Origin: Sweltsa coloradensis
Lineage: Eukaryota; Arthropoda; Insecta; Plecoptera; Chloroperlidae
Length of the DNA stretch: 64,000 nucleotides
Assembly (NCBI GenBank): GCA_024449915.1
Contig: JAMZAV010000627.1
Location: 248,001-312,000, forward strand
Reading direction: 5' to 3'
Positions within the stretch are counted from its first letter, which is position 1. Every line of letters starts with the position of its first letter. Positions 45,802-55,790 of the stretch are shown piece after piece. The position numbers and the translations under genes were made by a program. The notes below the pieces were generated by a model, which worked only from the letters and a program-made list of their open reading frames with translations, did not search any database and had not been told where the DNA came from.

Positions 45802-46379
45802 AAAAGCTCATCAAACCATCCCCCCCTTCGAATAGAGTTCCTACGCTTCTGTGGTGATGCTGGTTCGTGTAGGCCTACCTGTACATAAATGTTTGATGTG
45901 TTCATGAATGCTTTCCCACAACAACCTCGACTAACTTATAGTCAACAAACTGTGTTTCGCACAACATAATTATTGAATAAAGGAAATATTGATTTTTCTG
46001 TTTTTTTAAAAAAAGATTGTTTTACGGTACACGAGTAAATTGTTTTTTTCGGACAATTTATTTGTTGAAGTTCTATAAAAATTAATTAAATAGACGGTAA
46101 GACTATTATTGATTCCGGTTACAAGTTTGTATTAATAATTCCTTTCATCGAATTTATTTATTAAATTGGACCAAACACTGTACATCACGGCTGTCCCAGA
46201 CATCGTTGAAGAACAGCGAAATGTCGAATCGCTCGTTGATTATGAAAGCACACAGAACTGATTGCTACCGATTGTGTTGACACTGGAAAATATATCGTTG
46301 ATTGGATCAAACAAACAAACTCGAAATTGCATTTTTGCCCCTTCTCCTGGGAGGGCCTGGGCTCTTCGCGTCTCGACTG

Positions 46380-46391
46380 GGGGGGGGGGGG
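46380..46391. repeat. Poly(G) tract
   Basis: Twelve consecutive G. Confidence 0.85.
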
Positions 46392-46655
46392 CAATGAAGT
46401 GTTAGTGTTTGAGCTGCACGTTGGGCCTAATAGTTTCGTCTGCGCGAGAAAGAAGGTAGTTTCAAGTAGTTCACCTGCAGTCCACCAGTCGCGTGTAGTT
46501 GCACTGTACGTCCATACCTACTCAGCCTACGTGAACAAGGCAACGACAAAAACCATGGAGAGAAACAAGTAATGAGCCAATTATTTTAACTATTAGATTA
46601 ATTAATTGATTAGCAAATGCTAAAAGATAATGAATGATAGCAATTGTCGTAAAAA

Positions 46656-46715
46656 TTTGCCCGACTGGGAGTCGAACCCAGAACATTCGTCTCCACGTAC
46701 CAGTGATCTAACAAT
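46656..46715 (-). mobile_element. tRNA-like SINE remnant (minus strand)
   Basis: The minus strand carries an A-box-like TTAGATCACTGG and a T arm with a perfect 5-bp stem (CTGGG-TTCGACT-CCCAG) followed by TCGGGCA. The 5' acceptor half that should pair with TCGGGCA is absent. Confidence 0.5.
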
Positions 46716-46754
46716 CATAATAAACAAAGTATTGGAAAGGATGTTGCTTAAATG

Positions 46755-46820
46755 ATGAGTTAGGAGAGACGGAGATGAAGACAGTTATGAGGTAGGAGAG
46801 ACGGAGATGAAGACAGTTGG
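46755..46820. repeat. Two-copy tandem duplication, ~33 bp
   Basis: GTAGGAGAGACGGAGATGAA followed by GACAGTT occurs twice in a row, with a TTAGGAG variant in the first copy. Confidence 0.9.
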
Positions 46821-46997
46821 AGAGTCGTATAGAATAGTGAAGGATATTGAAATGAAGTCTGCAGGGTAACATGTTTTATCAACGACCACATCCCCCCAAC
46901 TCCCCCCCCCCCTAAGTCAGGGCTAGGCTGGTCCTCCACTGCCTGTGTCACGTCACACACAATGGTGGCAGCGAGTATCACGCGTTCAAACACGATG

Positions 46998-47121
46998 ATG
47001 AGGTTGTTATGTAAGAGCAGTTTTAAAACTACGTTCAATGCAAGTGTCAAAACTACTCAATGAGGTTGTTATGTAAGAGCAGTTTTAAAACTACGTTCAA
47101 TGCAAGTGTCAAAACGACTCA
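46998..47121. repeat. Exact 62-bp tandem duplication
   Basis: ATGAGGTTGTTATGTAAGAG to AGTGTCAAAAC-ACTCA is repeated once with a single substitution, a very recent duplication. Confidence 0.95.
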
Positions 47122-48694
47122 AGTCCGACTGAAACTTTCAAAATGTCTTCACAAAGTTTGCGAATTACGTCGACAAGTTTACATTGAAACGGTTTGTTCG
47201 CCTCGCCGGCTCTGGAGAGCGGAGACGTCTGATGAAGCGGGTCCACACGTCAGGCGTCGGTTAGGAAGCAGACGGATCGTGACGTCGTCGGGAGACTCAA
47301 AGAGCTTAGCTGGAAGACATTCCGCACCGGTCTCGAGGGGATCGGATCTCGGCTGACTCGGGACTGATCGCTGGTCGGGGCGTAATGACCCGAACTAAGC
47401 TGCACAAATGTGGCTGTTATTGGACGGGGGACGTTTTATTAAGGCGACTTTTCACGCGAGGGGAAGTTTCGACAAAACCAACGAGCCACCGAGAAACACA
47501 AGAGGAACTGTTTGGCTTGGTTCGGCGCGAGACAGTGATGTCCAGTAGGTCCCCGATATGATTGTATTAACTTATGTCGACAAGTCTCGTAAAGCACGAT
47601 TACTGTTGAACAATCATCCAAACTATATCTAAATAAAATATAAGGTGATATTCAAAATACATAGTAACAGTGTTTCCAGAACTTGTTGGTGTAGCTTGTA
47701 ACACTTCCAGAGAGGGAGACTCGCGTAGGAGCTTGAAACTATGACCTGTTGCATTACTAGCGCGTAGTGTTTATTGAAGGGGGTGTAAAACAATAAACAA
47801 TCTTACAGCCTACCCCTCCCACTACACCGGACCAGTTCAGTTAGACCCCGTGTGACCAATGATGCAACGATATAGTAAACAGAGATCTCCTTGCACCTTG
47901 GGTGTGATCTTCTTGAGTTTGGCCAACTACGTAGTTAGGGTGTTAGGTGTAGATGAGAAGGGAATGTTAGGACTGGTACAGAGACCATAACTGAAGGTTG
48001 GTGGGTGTCGAACCAGCGACCGCCCAAGTAAAAGTCACGCGCGTAACTGACAAGGTTGTGTATTGCTGGCGATACCTCAGTCAAGTCAAGGACCGAAACA
48101 TCTGTGTCGACTTTATGTGATAAAGTGTTTATATTCTTTCGTCGTTTAGCAACATCATACGAAGTTTTATATTACCCTGCATATCGGCTAAGTTCAACAG
48201 TATAACAAATAAAACCGTCATAAAATTAGTTTAACTGCTCTCTAATGGCAAGATGCCAGGGGTGGAACTGGAAGAGTTTCATGTTATTATTGTCTGACGT
48301 TAGTTGTTTATTCGCTGACTATTCAACCAAGTTAAAGATAGATTGAAGCTCAAGTGTCCAGCAGTTGGAAGAAATGAAGCATGTTTCACTATACCGCGTG
48401 CATTGATAAGACGGACAACGTACCAGTTATCTCTTATTTACGTCTAATGTGATACAAGAAAACATGTTTATGGTAAAAGTAGATCAAACAGCACAGATTA
48501 TTGAAGTCGGGTCGGGTTCGGGAGTAGGCTAAACTGCTTCGGGTTTTTGGTGTGGGTAGAGAAAAGACGGTAATAAAATACTGTATGTGTAAAAATGGAT
48601 AGTGAATTTTATTTTAGAAGTATAATTTTCTCTTATTTTATTTACTTGTTAATGTATTTTTACTAAAAGGCATATTACATATTCAAAATTGTCT
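47122..48694. other. Intergenic DNA with one tRNA-like remnant, no gene seen
   Basis: At about 47997-48055 the minus strand has a B-box-like CTGGTTCGACACCCACC after GACTTTTACTTGGGCGG, a degenerate tRNA-derived repeat. No coding gene recognised. Confidence 0.4.
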
Positions 48695-48712
48695 GGACCG
48701 GCACCTCCACCA
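48695..48712 (+). repeat. Dispersed short motif M, copy 8 (diverged)
   Basis: GGACCGGCACCTCCACCA, one C shorter than the others and followed by TTTCCC instead of AAAAC. Confidence 0.6.
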
Positions 48713-50264
48713 TTTCCCAAATATAATATTGTCAACTAAAAATCGTGTACCACATTTACATTCGGGTCATCTCTGAAGTACCCGATCCATCCCGAACATT
48801 CGGTTTCCCGGTCACCACTAGGTAAAGTGTGTACTGGTAAAACTATTATTGAGACCTTCGTGTTTGATAAGTGTAACTAGTTCACAGAGTTGTAACGTGG
48901 TCATACGTTGTGACATCCTAATGTGGATGATTGTGAAGGACAACGCAGGGCACATTATGTTTTAGTTTGGCTCGTTGTGAACAGGAAACGAGTTACGAGA
49001 ATTAAGAGTTAGTATATACATCTTAACATTTTAAAACGTTTCTGTCTCATCCGAAACCGCCTTTTATTTAACTTGAAAGTGGATGAACAATTATTTTCCG
49101 AGATTCATCTCAGGATATGAAAAACAATTTCCTTGGACGTAAAACTTTATGACACAGATTCAAGAGAGATAAAAGAGATGAAAGTTTCAGCTCACAGAAA
49201 GCTCGACATACTTGAAAGTTGAAACCATCCAATCAAAGTGACCCAGGTTCTTATCACGCAATCCAATCAATTCAAGGGGCTAATATCTCTCTAACTTGCT
49301 GCTGTTGTAGTATATTGCTCACCCCCAACCTCTTAAGTTTACAACTCATTATTCACTCCTAATTACCCCCGGCAGGCTACACAAAACTACAACAAGAATT
49401 TCAGTGAGTTTAATTCCAAACTTGATTATCAGAGAGCTATAACCAGTTAACCACGCACAGTACATGTTTGTCTAGACGTGGGATAATTACGATGCAAATC
49501 CCGTGGATGGAGCTGTATCGGCCGCGGTCAGACGCATAAGTAATGCAGCACGATCGGGAACTTGTTACTCCCAACCGTTTGTTTACCTATACCCCTAGCT
49601 ACTCCCAGTGTGGTCGGGAACTATCCCTAGTAAGTTACTCCTTGGTGTAAGCGAGGCTCCGTTTGTTTACCTACCCCTACTACACCCAGTTGTGTTTGCT
49701 CTGTGTGAGCAAGAGTCGATAATAATATCTACGTCGCGGCTTTAGGTTCCATGTTTTATGCGTTGTTTGTCTTCGGTTTCAGAGGCAGCTACGGTAATGT
49801 GATTAAATAATGATTATTGGCCTAGGCTGCTGGTGTTTACGTAACAATCTAGACGAACTTGTTGAGATCAATCAAGAGCTCGTGACAGAGCTCGTGTAGT
49901 CGGGACTATCAACCCACTCTAACCATTCAGCAGAGGAATAACAAGCCACGGTGTTATCTGTGCGAGTAATTAACAAGTAAAACTTAAGGCTTTACCGTCA
50001 TTACACGGGTACGTCATCATTGGAACATCACCCCTCATAGCACATCGGCTCGGTAAACGCAAGTCATACAAATATGTGACGTTAAAATCAACACCAATCA
50101 ATCGAATATTTATGTCTATGAAAATGCAAGATGTGGGGGAACCCCTGCCCTCCCCTTATGCTTGTGGCCGGTTCTGACCCGCACAGGCCTGTCCACCCCG
50201 CGACCCTCCGCGTCTCCTCTTACGTTCCTCCCCTTGGAAAGAAGTATACATGGTGGTAACTAAC
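48713..50264. other. Intergenic DNA, no gene seen
   Basis: Around 49555-49690 there is an imperfect direct duplication with CGTTTGTTTACCTA-ACCCCTA and CCAGT-GTG. Otherwise nothing recognised. Confidence 0.4.
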
Positions 50265-50313
50265 ACTATAGAATTCTATAATTCCTGAGATTCTTAGAAC
50301 AGTTAGGTTTAAT

Positions 50314-50388
50314 AATTATAATCAATAATTGGACTCGGCATGTTCTTTTAGTAAATTATTATATTAAATTAATGGAAAAGCAATATTT
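50314..50388. repeat. 75-bp inverted repeat of the PLE, left arm
   Basis: AATTATAATCAATAATTGGA to GGAAAAGCAATATTT. The reverse complement is identical, base for base, to 54913-54987. Confidence 0.95.
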
Positions 50389-50593
50389 CGGGTACTTTCA
50401 GTACCCTTCAAAAGGCACAAACCAAACAAAACATAAAACTCCGTCTCCCAGCCAAGGTCGACACATCTAACAAACACTGCCATCTTGATCTCAATAAAAA
50501 ATATATTCAAATAAAAATTAAAAAAATTATACCACAATCATGCCCACAATAGTTCTATGGCTTGGGACAAACTCCTTCCAAATCGCCGGGAAG

Positions 50594-50911
50594 TCAATGC
50601 CTGGGAGCACTGATGACATCATCAGCTACAGACATCAAGGCAGCCTCCTTTAGCCTCCGTTTATGTGTATTTGCTTCGTGTAGAATGATTGAAGCGTCAT
50701 CCCAGTTCACATAATGATGATGTTCATAGACGTGCTCTGCTAGTTTTGAGGAGTATACCTTGTGCTGTGCAACGTTGTTTTTATGCTCCTTCAGCCTGAC
50801 TTCCAGAGGTCTCTTGGTTTCTCCGATGTAGATGGCATCACACTGACATGGGGTTGAGTACACTGCATTTTTCGACGATTGTGATACGTTCAAGGGCTTG
50901 GTTTTTGTCAA
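50594..50911 (-). pseudogene. PLE GIY-YIG endonuclease domain
   Basis: 105 codons on the minus strand. VYSTPCQCDAIYIGET followed by KRPLEVRLKEHKNN is the GIY-YIG start (Y...YIGET, then the conserved Arg of RLKEH), with paired cysteines CQC just before, as usual in PLEs. Later SSKLAEHVYEHHHYVNW and HKRRLKEAALM correspond to the domain's His and Glu motifs. The GIY-YIG domain nicks DNA to prime reverse transcription. The domain itself is intact but is out of frame with the upstream part, so the element cannot make a full protein. Confidence 0.88.
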
Positions 50912-50918
50912 TATACTT

Positions 50919-51157
50919 CTTAAGGTTCTGGAAGATTGAAAAACTGTTCGTATTCCAATGGAGAAAGTAAACGTCTGATTTTTTCTGATAGGTTTGGGTA
51001 GTAATCCAGTACAACTGTTTTTTTAATCTTTGGAGGATCTAGAACTTGACTAATGTCTGTCACACTTGCGTAGTCCTACCTGTAGTTGGTGTAATCATTT
51101 TTTCGAACCAGATGACTTGTATATCCATTATCACAGAAAGCATCATTCAAGTAGGCC
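50919..51157 (-). pseudogene. PLE reverse transcriptase fragment (downstream part)
   Basis: Minus-strand reading includes AYLNDAFCDNGYTSHLVRKN and KKTVVLDYYPNLSEKIRRLL, a PLE-type C-terminal region linking reverse transcriptase to endonuclease. It has an in-frame TAG near 51076-51078 and ends in a stop near 50919 because of a frameshift before the endonuclease region. Inactive. Confidence 0.8.
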
Positions 51158-51178
51158 TGCAGTGCGATCACGTAAAAC

Positions 51179-51216
51179 TTCAGAGATAACGATAGAAAAT
51201 GATTTCTATCGTTATC
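51179..51216. repeat. 17-bp perfect inverted repeat (hairpin) near the transposon end
   Basis: AGAGATAACGATAGAAA, a 4-base ATGA loop, then TTTCTATCGTTATCTCT. The right end has related but unpaired copies (GAGATAACGATAGAG at about 54711). Confidence 0.92.
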
Positions 51217-51503
51217 TCTAGCTACAATAGATAACTTTTGCGATCACGTAACTACATAGCTAACGTTCTCTATAGAAAGCGATTTCTACTAGAAAACTTC
51301 TTTATCGACGTACGATAATAATTATCGACGTACATATTATTGTACGTCGATAAATTATCGTACCTTCACAGCCATGTTCACAGCGTTAAATCGCAAATAA
51401 AAATCATTGCAAGGCAGTGAAAAAATGAAAAAAGCGGTAAATTTAAATACGTACCAGCATGACGTAAATTCATATCGTAGCCTACGTAATAAAATGATAA
51501 AAA

Positions 51504-51600
51504 TATAATAATAATAATAATAATAATAAAAATAATAATAATGGTAATAATAATAATGATAATAATGATAATAATAATAACTATAAATAATAAATTTAAA
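51504..51600. repeat. (AAT)n microsatellite
   Basis: Interrupted AAT/AAC-type trinucleotide run inside the nested transposon. Confidence 0.92.
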
Positions 51601-51612
51601 AAAAAATAAAAA

Positions 51613-51912
51613 ATGTCTGTGTATTATTTATTAATTCATTGCATAATAGTAGCCTTGGTTACAATTTACAAGCCAACTGATTTTTCAAGTTTTATACAAT
51701 CCCTGACCATCCAGAGAAAAGCTTTATTATTATTAGGTATGTTTAATTGGATGGAGAAAGACAGTAGGTCTTCTTGCACAACCCTATGTTTTGTATGCAA
51801 AGTTCATACTTCGATTTCCAAGGCAAAAATACAATTGCCATCCCTTACAGCCTACAAACATTGTAGAAAAGACTTCCCTTGCAGATATGTTGATTGGCCA
51901 TGTTTCTATTAG
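51613..51912 (+). other. Open frame of 99 codons in the transposon, unassigned
   Basis: The longest open frame in the nested element. It starts with a hydrophobic segment and has several cysteines near its end (CFVCKVH, HCRKDFPC). No DDE/D transposase motif, no known domain and no conserved partner in this window. It could be a remnant or chance, so I do not call it a gene. Confidence 0.25.
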
Positions 51913-53043
51913 CCCACCATTTGGGAAGGTATACTAGGAAGGATAAAGTGAACACAAATAGTGTAGGCCTAAGTTAACAAATAAGCAGCTACCAGTGGTG
52001 TCAAACTGTTTTCAAATATCAGGATTCAGCATTTGTATGGGTATAATGGCACTTTCTCAGACAAACTACACTAATTGTTTTCCAATTTGGGTCTGTAGCA
52101 AGCATAAAAGTGTAAAATAAAAAACTTGTCTTATTATACTTTTTATAAGGGAAATGTTGAAACTAGTTCTACAGAAACAAGGCATTTTTGTTTACAATTC
52201 AAAATAATTAGCATGTGTGTGTGTCACATGAACACATCTACACAAGTGCCTCAGACTGTATAAATATATTGCCTCTTCTATTATCATTTAGGCCCTACAC
52301 AGACAATTTTGTGTAGTGTTTTACTGAAATGCAATTAAATTTGGTTAGAAATCACATCTTTATATAATTTTGGCTTCACTCCTTGTGAAGGACAGAAATT
52401 TACATTTTTAAATCTAGGGGAGAGGTGTTTTTAAATACATATTTTAATATCCTGTTGATTAATGTGGTTGCCATACTAAAAGAAGATCAATATGGTTGTA
52501 GAGGAAGTAGGAGCAAAATGTCAATGATGCAGATTTATTAGAAAATGTGGTAGGCCTACATAACTAGCTACTATTTTGAGGTCTAGAATAATTGTGTTTA
52601 TATTTTATAGTTTATAAGCATGGACCTCTTGCAGGCATACTACAAAATCAAATAGTGTCTTTGTTAAAATCAATACAATTTTTCTGTTTTAATACAATAA
52701 TATTAACAAAATACATCCAAGCAAAAATATAAGTAGGGCCTACCTAATACAGAAGGCCTACCTAGGTACCGTCTACTGTAGATAGCTGTCAAGCCTATAA
52801 TTACTGTACATAGGCCTAGGTGGGTACATATTTTAAAGAAATGTTACTACACATTGGATTAAACATTACAACTACATAGTGCTTGAAAAGTTTGAAAGCT
52901 GCATTCTTTAGCACCATTCACTTCAGTGTTTCTCTACCAATCACCTATGGTACCTTGTTTAGCATTAAATATGGAAGGTACAAGTTAAGTTACCAAGTAT
53001 TCAGATTTAAAATAGTTGGAAATAAATTGAAAAATTAAATCAT

Positions 53044-53125
53044 TTATCTCAGCCGGGTATCGAACCTGGGTCTGTCATATTGGTCTTGAATTACATGTAG
53101 GGCCTCGCCTACGTGATTCAGTGTT
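53044..53125 (-). mobile_element. tRNA-like SINE remnant inside the transposon (minus strand)
   Basis: The minus strand has AATCACGTAGGCGAGGCCCT as a possible D-arm region and CCAGGTTCGATACCCGGCTG containing a B box. Stem pairing is incomplete. Confidence 0.45.
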
Positions 53126-53980
53126 TTGTTGATTGAGTAGGTAGAGATTCTTTTATGTGTAGGCCTACCGGTAACAGAGAATAGCTGTCCGTATTGGATC
53201 ATAAGGTTTGCGTGCAGGTCCGAAGTTTGATCCTTGCTCACGGCCTGGGGTTTGGTCGAACTAATGTAACTGTAGGGCAAGGCTTGGGATAAGTTCTCTG
53301 AGCAAGATAAGGGCCTACAGACTAGGGGCACTGTAGACTAGCTTAGACAAGTGATGAGTTAGCTAGGCTAGCCTATGCTAGGCCAATCCTTCTCAGGTTG
53401 ACAAATGACATGCACTATCCTATCGCATTCATCAAAAAGCATATATCGCAATATGAGAACAGCACCTAGCTGGTCTTACATAGGGATGACATGAAATTAA
53501 CTGCGGGTCAAAGGCCATTGTGTAGGCCCTAGACCCATCCATTATGTGTGTCGGCATAGCCTAGGCCTACACCACGCCCTAGAACCGAATACTAATGCGA
53601 AAAGTAAGGTTAGAGGAGCCCTGCGATCTAGGCTAAGCATCAAAGCCTCTATTCTACTGTACTATTCTATACTACTACTCCTACCTGCCGGGCTTAAATT
53701 GACTAGGCCTAACACTTGTGATATGACTGGTCGTAATTGGCCCTACAGAAAATAATAGGGACTTACTACGCCTGGGCCCTAGGCCCCTAGCGCAGTGTTT
53801 GACAGGACTGTCACCCACCAATGTAAAGAAGGTTAGTTTGTTTATGCAGGCCACATGTAGGGCAGTGGCTCAGGTCACGGACATCCGGACTTGCGCGCAT
53901 GCGCCTTTACACTTTTTTCGACTTGTGTGTTATTGTGAAAAACGTGAGGTAGATTGTAGAATGAATGAATATTTACACAA

Positions 53981-54085
53981 CTTTAGATTTAAAATAGCGA
54001 CGTTAAAGGTTTTGTAGGTACTTTAGATTTAAAAATAGCGACGTTAAAGGTTTTTGTAGGTACTTTAGATTAAAATAGCGAAGTC
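53981..54085. repeat. ~44-bp tandem repeat, 2.5 copies
   Basis: CTTTAGATTTAAAATAGCGA followed by CGTTAAAGGTTTTGTAGGTA repeats twice and then partly. Copies differ by single A or T insertions. Confidence 0.92.
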
Positions 54086-54783
54086 CGTGAAATATTTTTC
54101 GCGGACAGTTGGGTAACGGATGTCCGTGACCTGAGTCATTGCCAACATGTAGGCCTACACGGCTGACGGCTGGAAACTCGGAAGGCTGTATGCAGCTGTG
54201 CCAAGAGGAGGCAAATTCAAAATAGTCTTTTATGAATTACATATTTTGTTATTTTCGTACGGCCGTATGGATGCCGGCTACACGGTGGACTAGAGTCCTT
54301 GTAATCTAGAGAACCTGGATCTTATTATTGTAATCTAGCCTTCATGGTAAGCTTACGCACAGTATGGCTAGGCCTAACATACGCCTACGACAAACTGAGC
54401 AATTTGAAGATTATTTGATAAAGTTATTGAACCTAGATAGTTTATTATTGTTCTGCATACCTTGTTATGTGATCTACGTGTAACAAATAACATCTAAAGT
54501 GCATCATTTTATTGTTATTAAATATAAAGAGCTGAGGCGGTATTGATATGAAACAAGTCCGCCATTTGTAATTTGAGCTTTCTATAGGTGACAACTCGTA
54601 ACGCGATCTCCTTTGCTCACGCTAAATATTTGTCACTGTAGTTATCGTTGTCTATAGAGAAGTGATGTCACGAGTTACGTGGTCGGACTTTAGAATAGTT
54701 GTCACAGAATTGAGATAACGATAGAGAGCTCATGAGCTTTCTATAGAAATCGATTTCTACAAGCTTACATGATCGCACTGCTG

Positions 54784-54900
54784 TTCTTGGTTCAACAAAA
54801 CAGGTGAAGAGCAGTTAGATGTCGCTCTTACAGAAAGACATTTCATCACGCCCTTCTTTACATGGAACGGATGGTTTGAGTCAGCCCTCACGTACTGATC
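54784..54900 (-). pseudogene. PLE reverse transcriptase fragment (upstream part)
   Basis: About 39 residues on the minus strand with NHPFHVKKGVMKCLSVRA, typical of the region after the catalytic core of PLE reverse transcriptases. It starts directly after the inverted repeat, so the catalytic core was never part of this copy or was lost at integration. It stops at the inserted DNA transposon, and the frame resumes at 51157. Confidence 0.8.
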
Positions 54901-54912
54901 AGTATGTATAAT

Positions 54913-54987
54913 AAATATTGCTTTTCCATTAATTTAATATAATAATTTACTAAAAGAACATGCCGAGTCCAATTATTGATTATAATT
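54913..54987. repeat. 75-bp inverted repeat of the PLE, right arm
   Basis: AAATATTGCTTTTCCATTAA to GATTATAATT. A perfect partner of 50314-50388, directly followed by the ACTATAGAATT target duplication. Confidence 0.95.
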
Positions 54988-55376
54988 ACTATAGAATTTG
55001 TTTTGAAAGATTTCTATACACTTGAATGGGCACTGATAACTTTACTGTTAAGTGCCATAAAACAACACTAACTAACTAAAATGTACATATAATTTTAAAA
55101 TAATTGTATAAGTAAAATTTTCGATAATTTATCATTTGTCACAAGTCAGTAGCTAAGTGAAAAACACATTCTATTATACTGTATCTTTTAATCGATTCTC
55201 GTAAGACAAATAGATTTGAGCTGGTGAATGCAAGAAAACGTTGTATATTGAAAGATTTTAATCCATGTACTTCACTGAAATAAGTAGTGTGCAGTTAGTT
55301 GTAATGTGCGTATAATACACCCCAGTTTGAATAATGTTGCAGCAAGGGGTTATATGGAGACAGCACAACACTTGTA

Positions 55377-55790
55377 TCCTGACAATAACATGACGGATGT
55401 GTTTGTTCCAGTGGTTTCTGTTGTCGGCCTAGGAGGCTGAGCCCCCTGGAAAGTCCAGCTCTGCCCACCGGACACAGAGAGCGCTAGACGAGGAATCCTT
55501 GATTTACTCTTGAGTATCCTGCCCTGACAATCCCATGACGATGTGTTTGTGTCCATTTGTGTCCTGTTGTCGGCCTATGATGCTGAGCCCCTTGAAAAGT
55601 CCCGCTCCTCTGGCCACTCGGGCACAGAGAGCCGCTAGCCGAGGTATCCTGGATTATACTCTACGTATCCTGCCTGACAAATACATGAAGGATGTGTTTG
55701 TTCCAGTGGTTCCTTGTTGTCGGGGCCTAGGAGGCTGATCCCCCTGAAAGTCTATCTCTGCCCACCGGACACAGATAGCGCTAGACGAGG
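55377..55790. repeat. ~145-bp tandem repeat, ~2.9 copies
   Basis: Units run from TATCCTG-CTGACAAT-CATGA, GATGTGTTTGTTCCAGTGGT, TTGTCGGCCTAGGAGGCTGA, AAAGTCCAGCTCTGCCCACC to GCGCTAGACGAGG. Units start near 55377, 55516 and 55667. Divergence is mostly small indels. Confidence 0.9.

Larger units (their letters stand above)
51161..54780. mobile_element. 3.6-kb DNA transposon nested in the PLE
   Basis: Inverted ends CAGTGCGATCACGTAA (left) and, on the minus strand, CAGTGCGATCATGTAA (right). CTG flanks both sides (51158-51160 and 54781-54783) as a 3-bp target duplication. Removing the element with one CTG restores the reverse transcriptase frame. Both ends carry subterminal repeats: GCGATCACGTAAC or ACGAGTTACGTGGTC types, TCGTTATCTCT, and TTTCTATAGAAA-CGATTTCTAC. 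No transposase is recognisable, so it is non-autonomous or heavily decayed. Three-base duplications fit several superfamilies (for example PIF/Harbinger, CACTA, Academ), and I cannot choose between them. Confidence 0.85.
50276..54987 (-). mobile_element. Truncated Penelope-like retroelement (PLE), minus strand, interrupted
   Basis: The element is bounded by perfect 75-bp inverted repeats (50314-50388 and 54913-54987) and by the direct repeat ACTATAGAATT at 50265-50275 and 54988-54998. I read the latter as an 11-bp target duplication. Between them on the minus strand lie C-terminal reverse transcriptase sequence, a GIY-YIG endonuclease region and a 3' untranslated part. A 3.6-kb DNA transposon (51161-54780) splits the reverse transcriptase part. 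Without it the element is only about 1.1 kb, so most of the reverse transcriptase is missing. Inverted flanking copies are known for PLEs. Confidence 0.8.

Noticed and set aside
50594..50650. Hammerhead ribozyme core suggested by CTGATGA near the PLE end
   Set aside because: The string falls in the coding end of the GIY-YIG region and the other conserved core bases could not be placed around it.
51613..51912. Transposase for the nested DNA transposon
   Set aside because: Only 99 codons with no catalytic motif. Listed only as an unassigned open frame.
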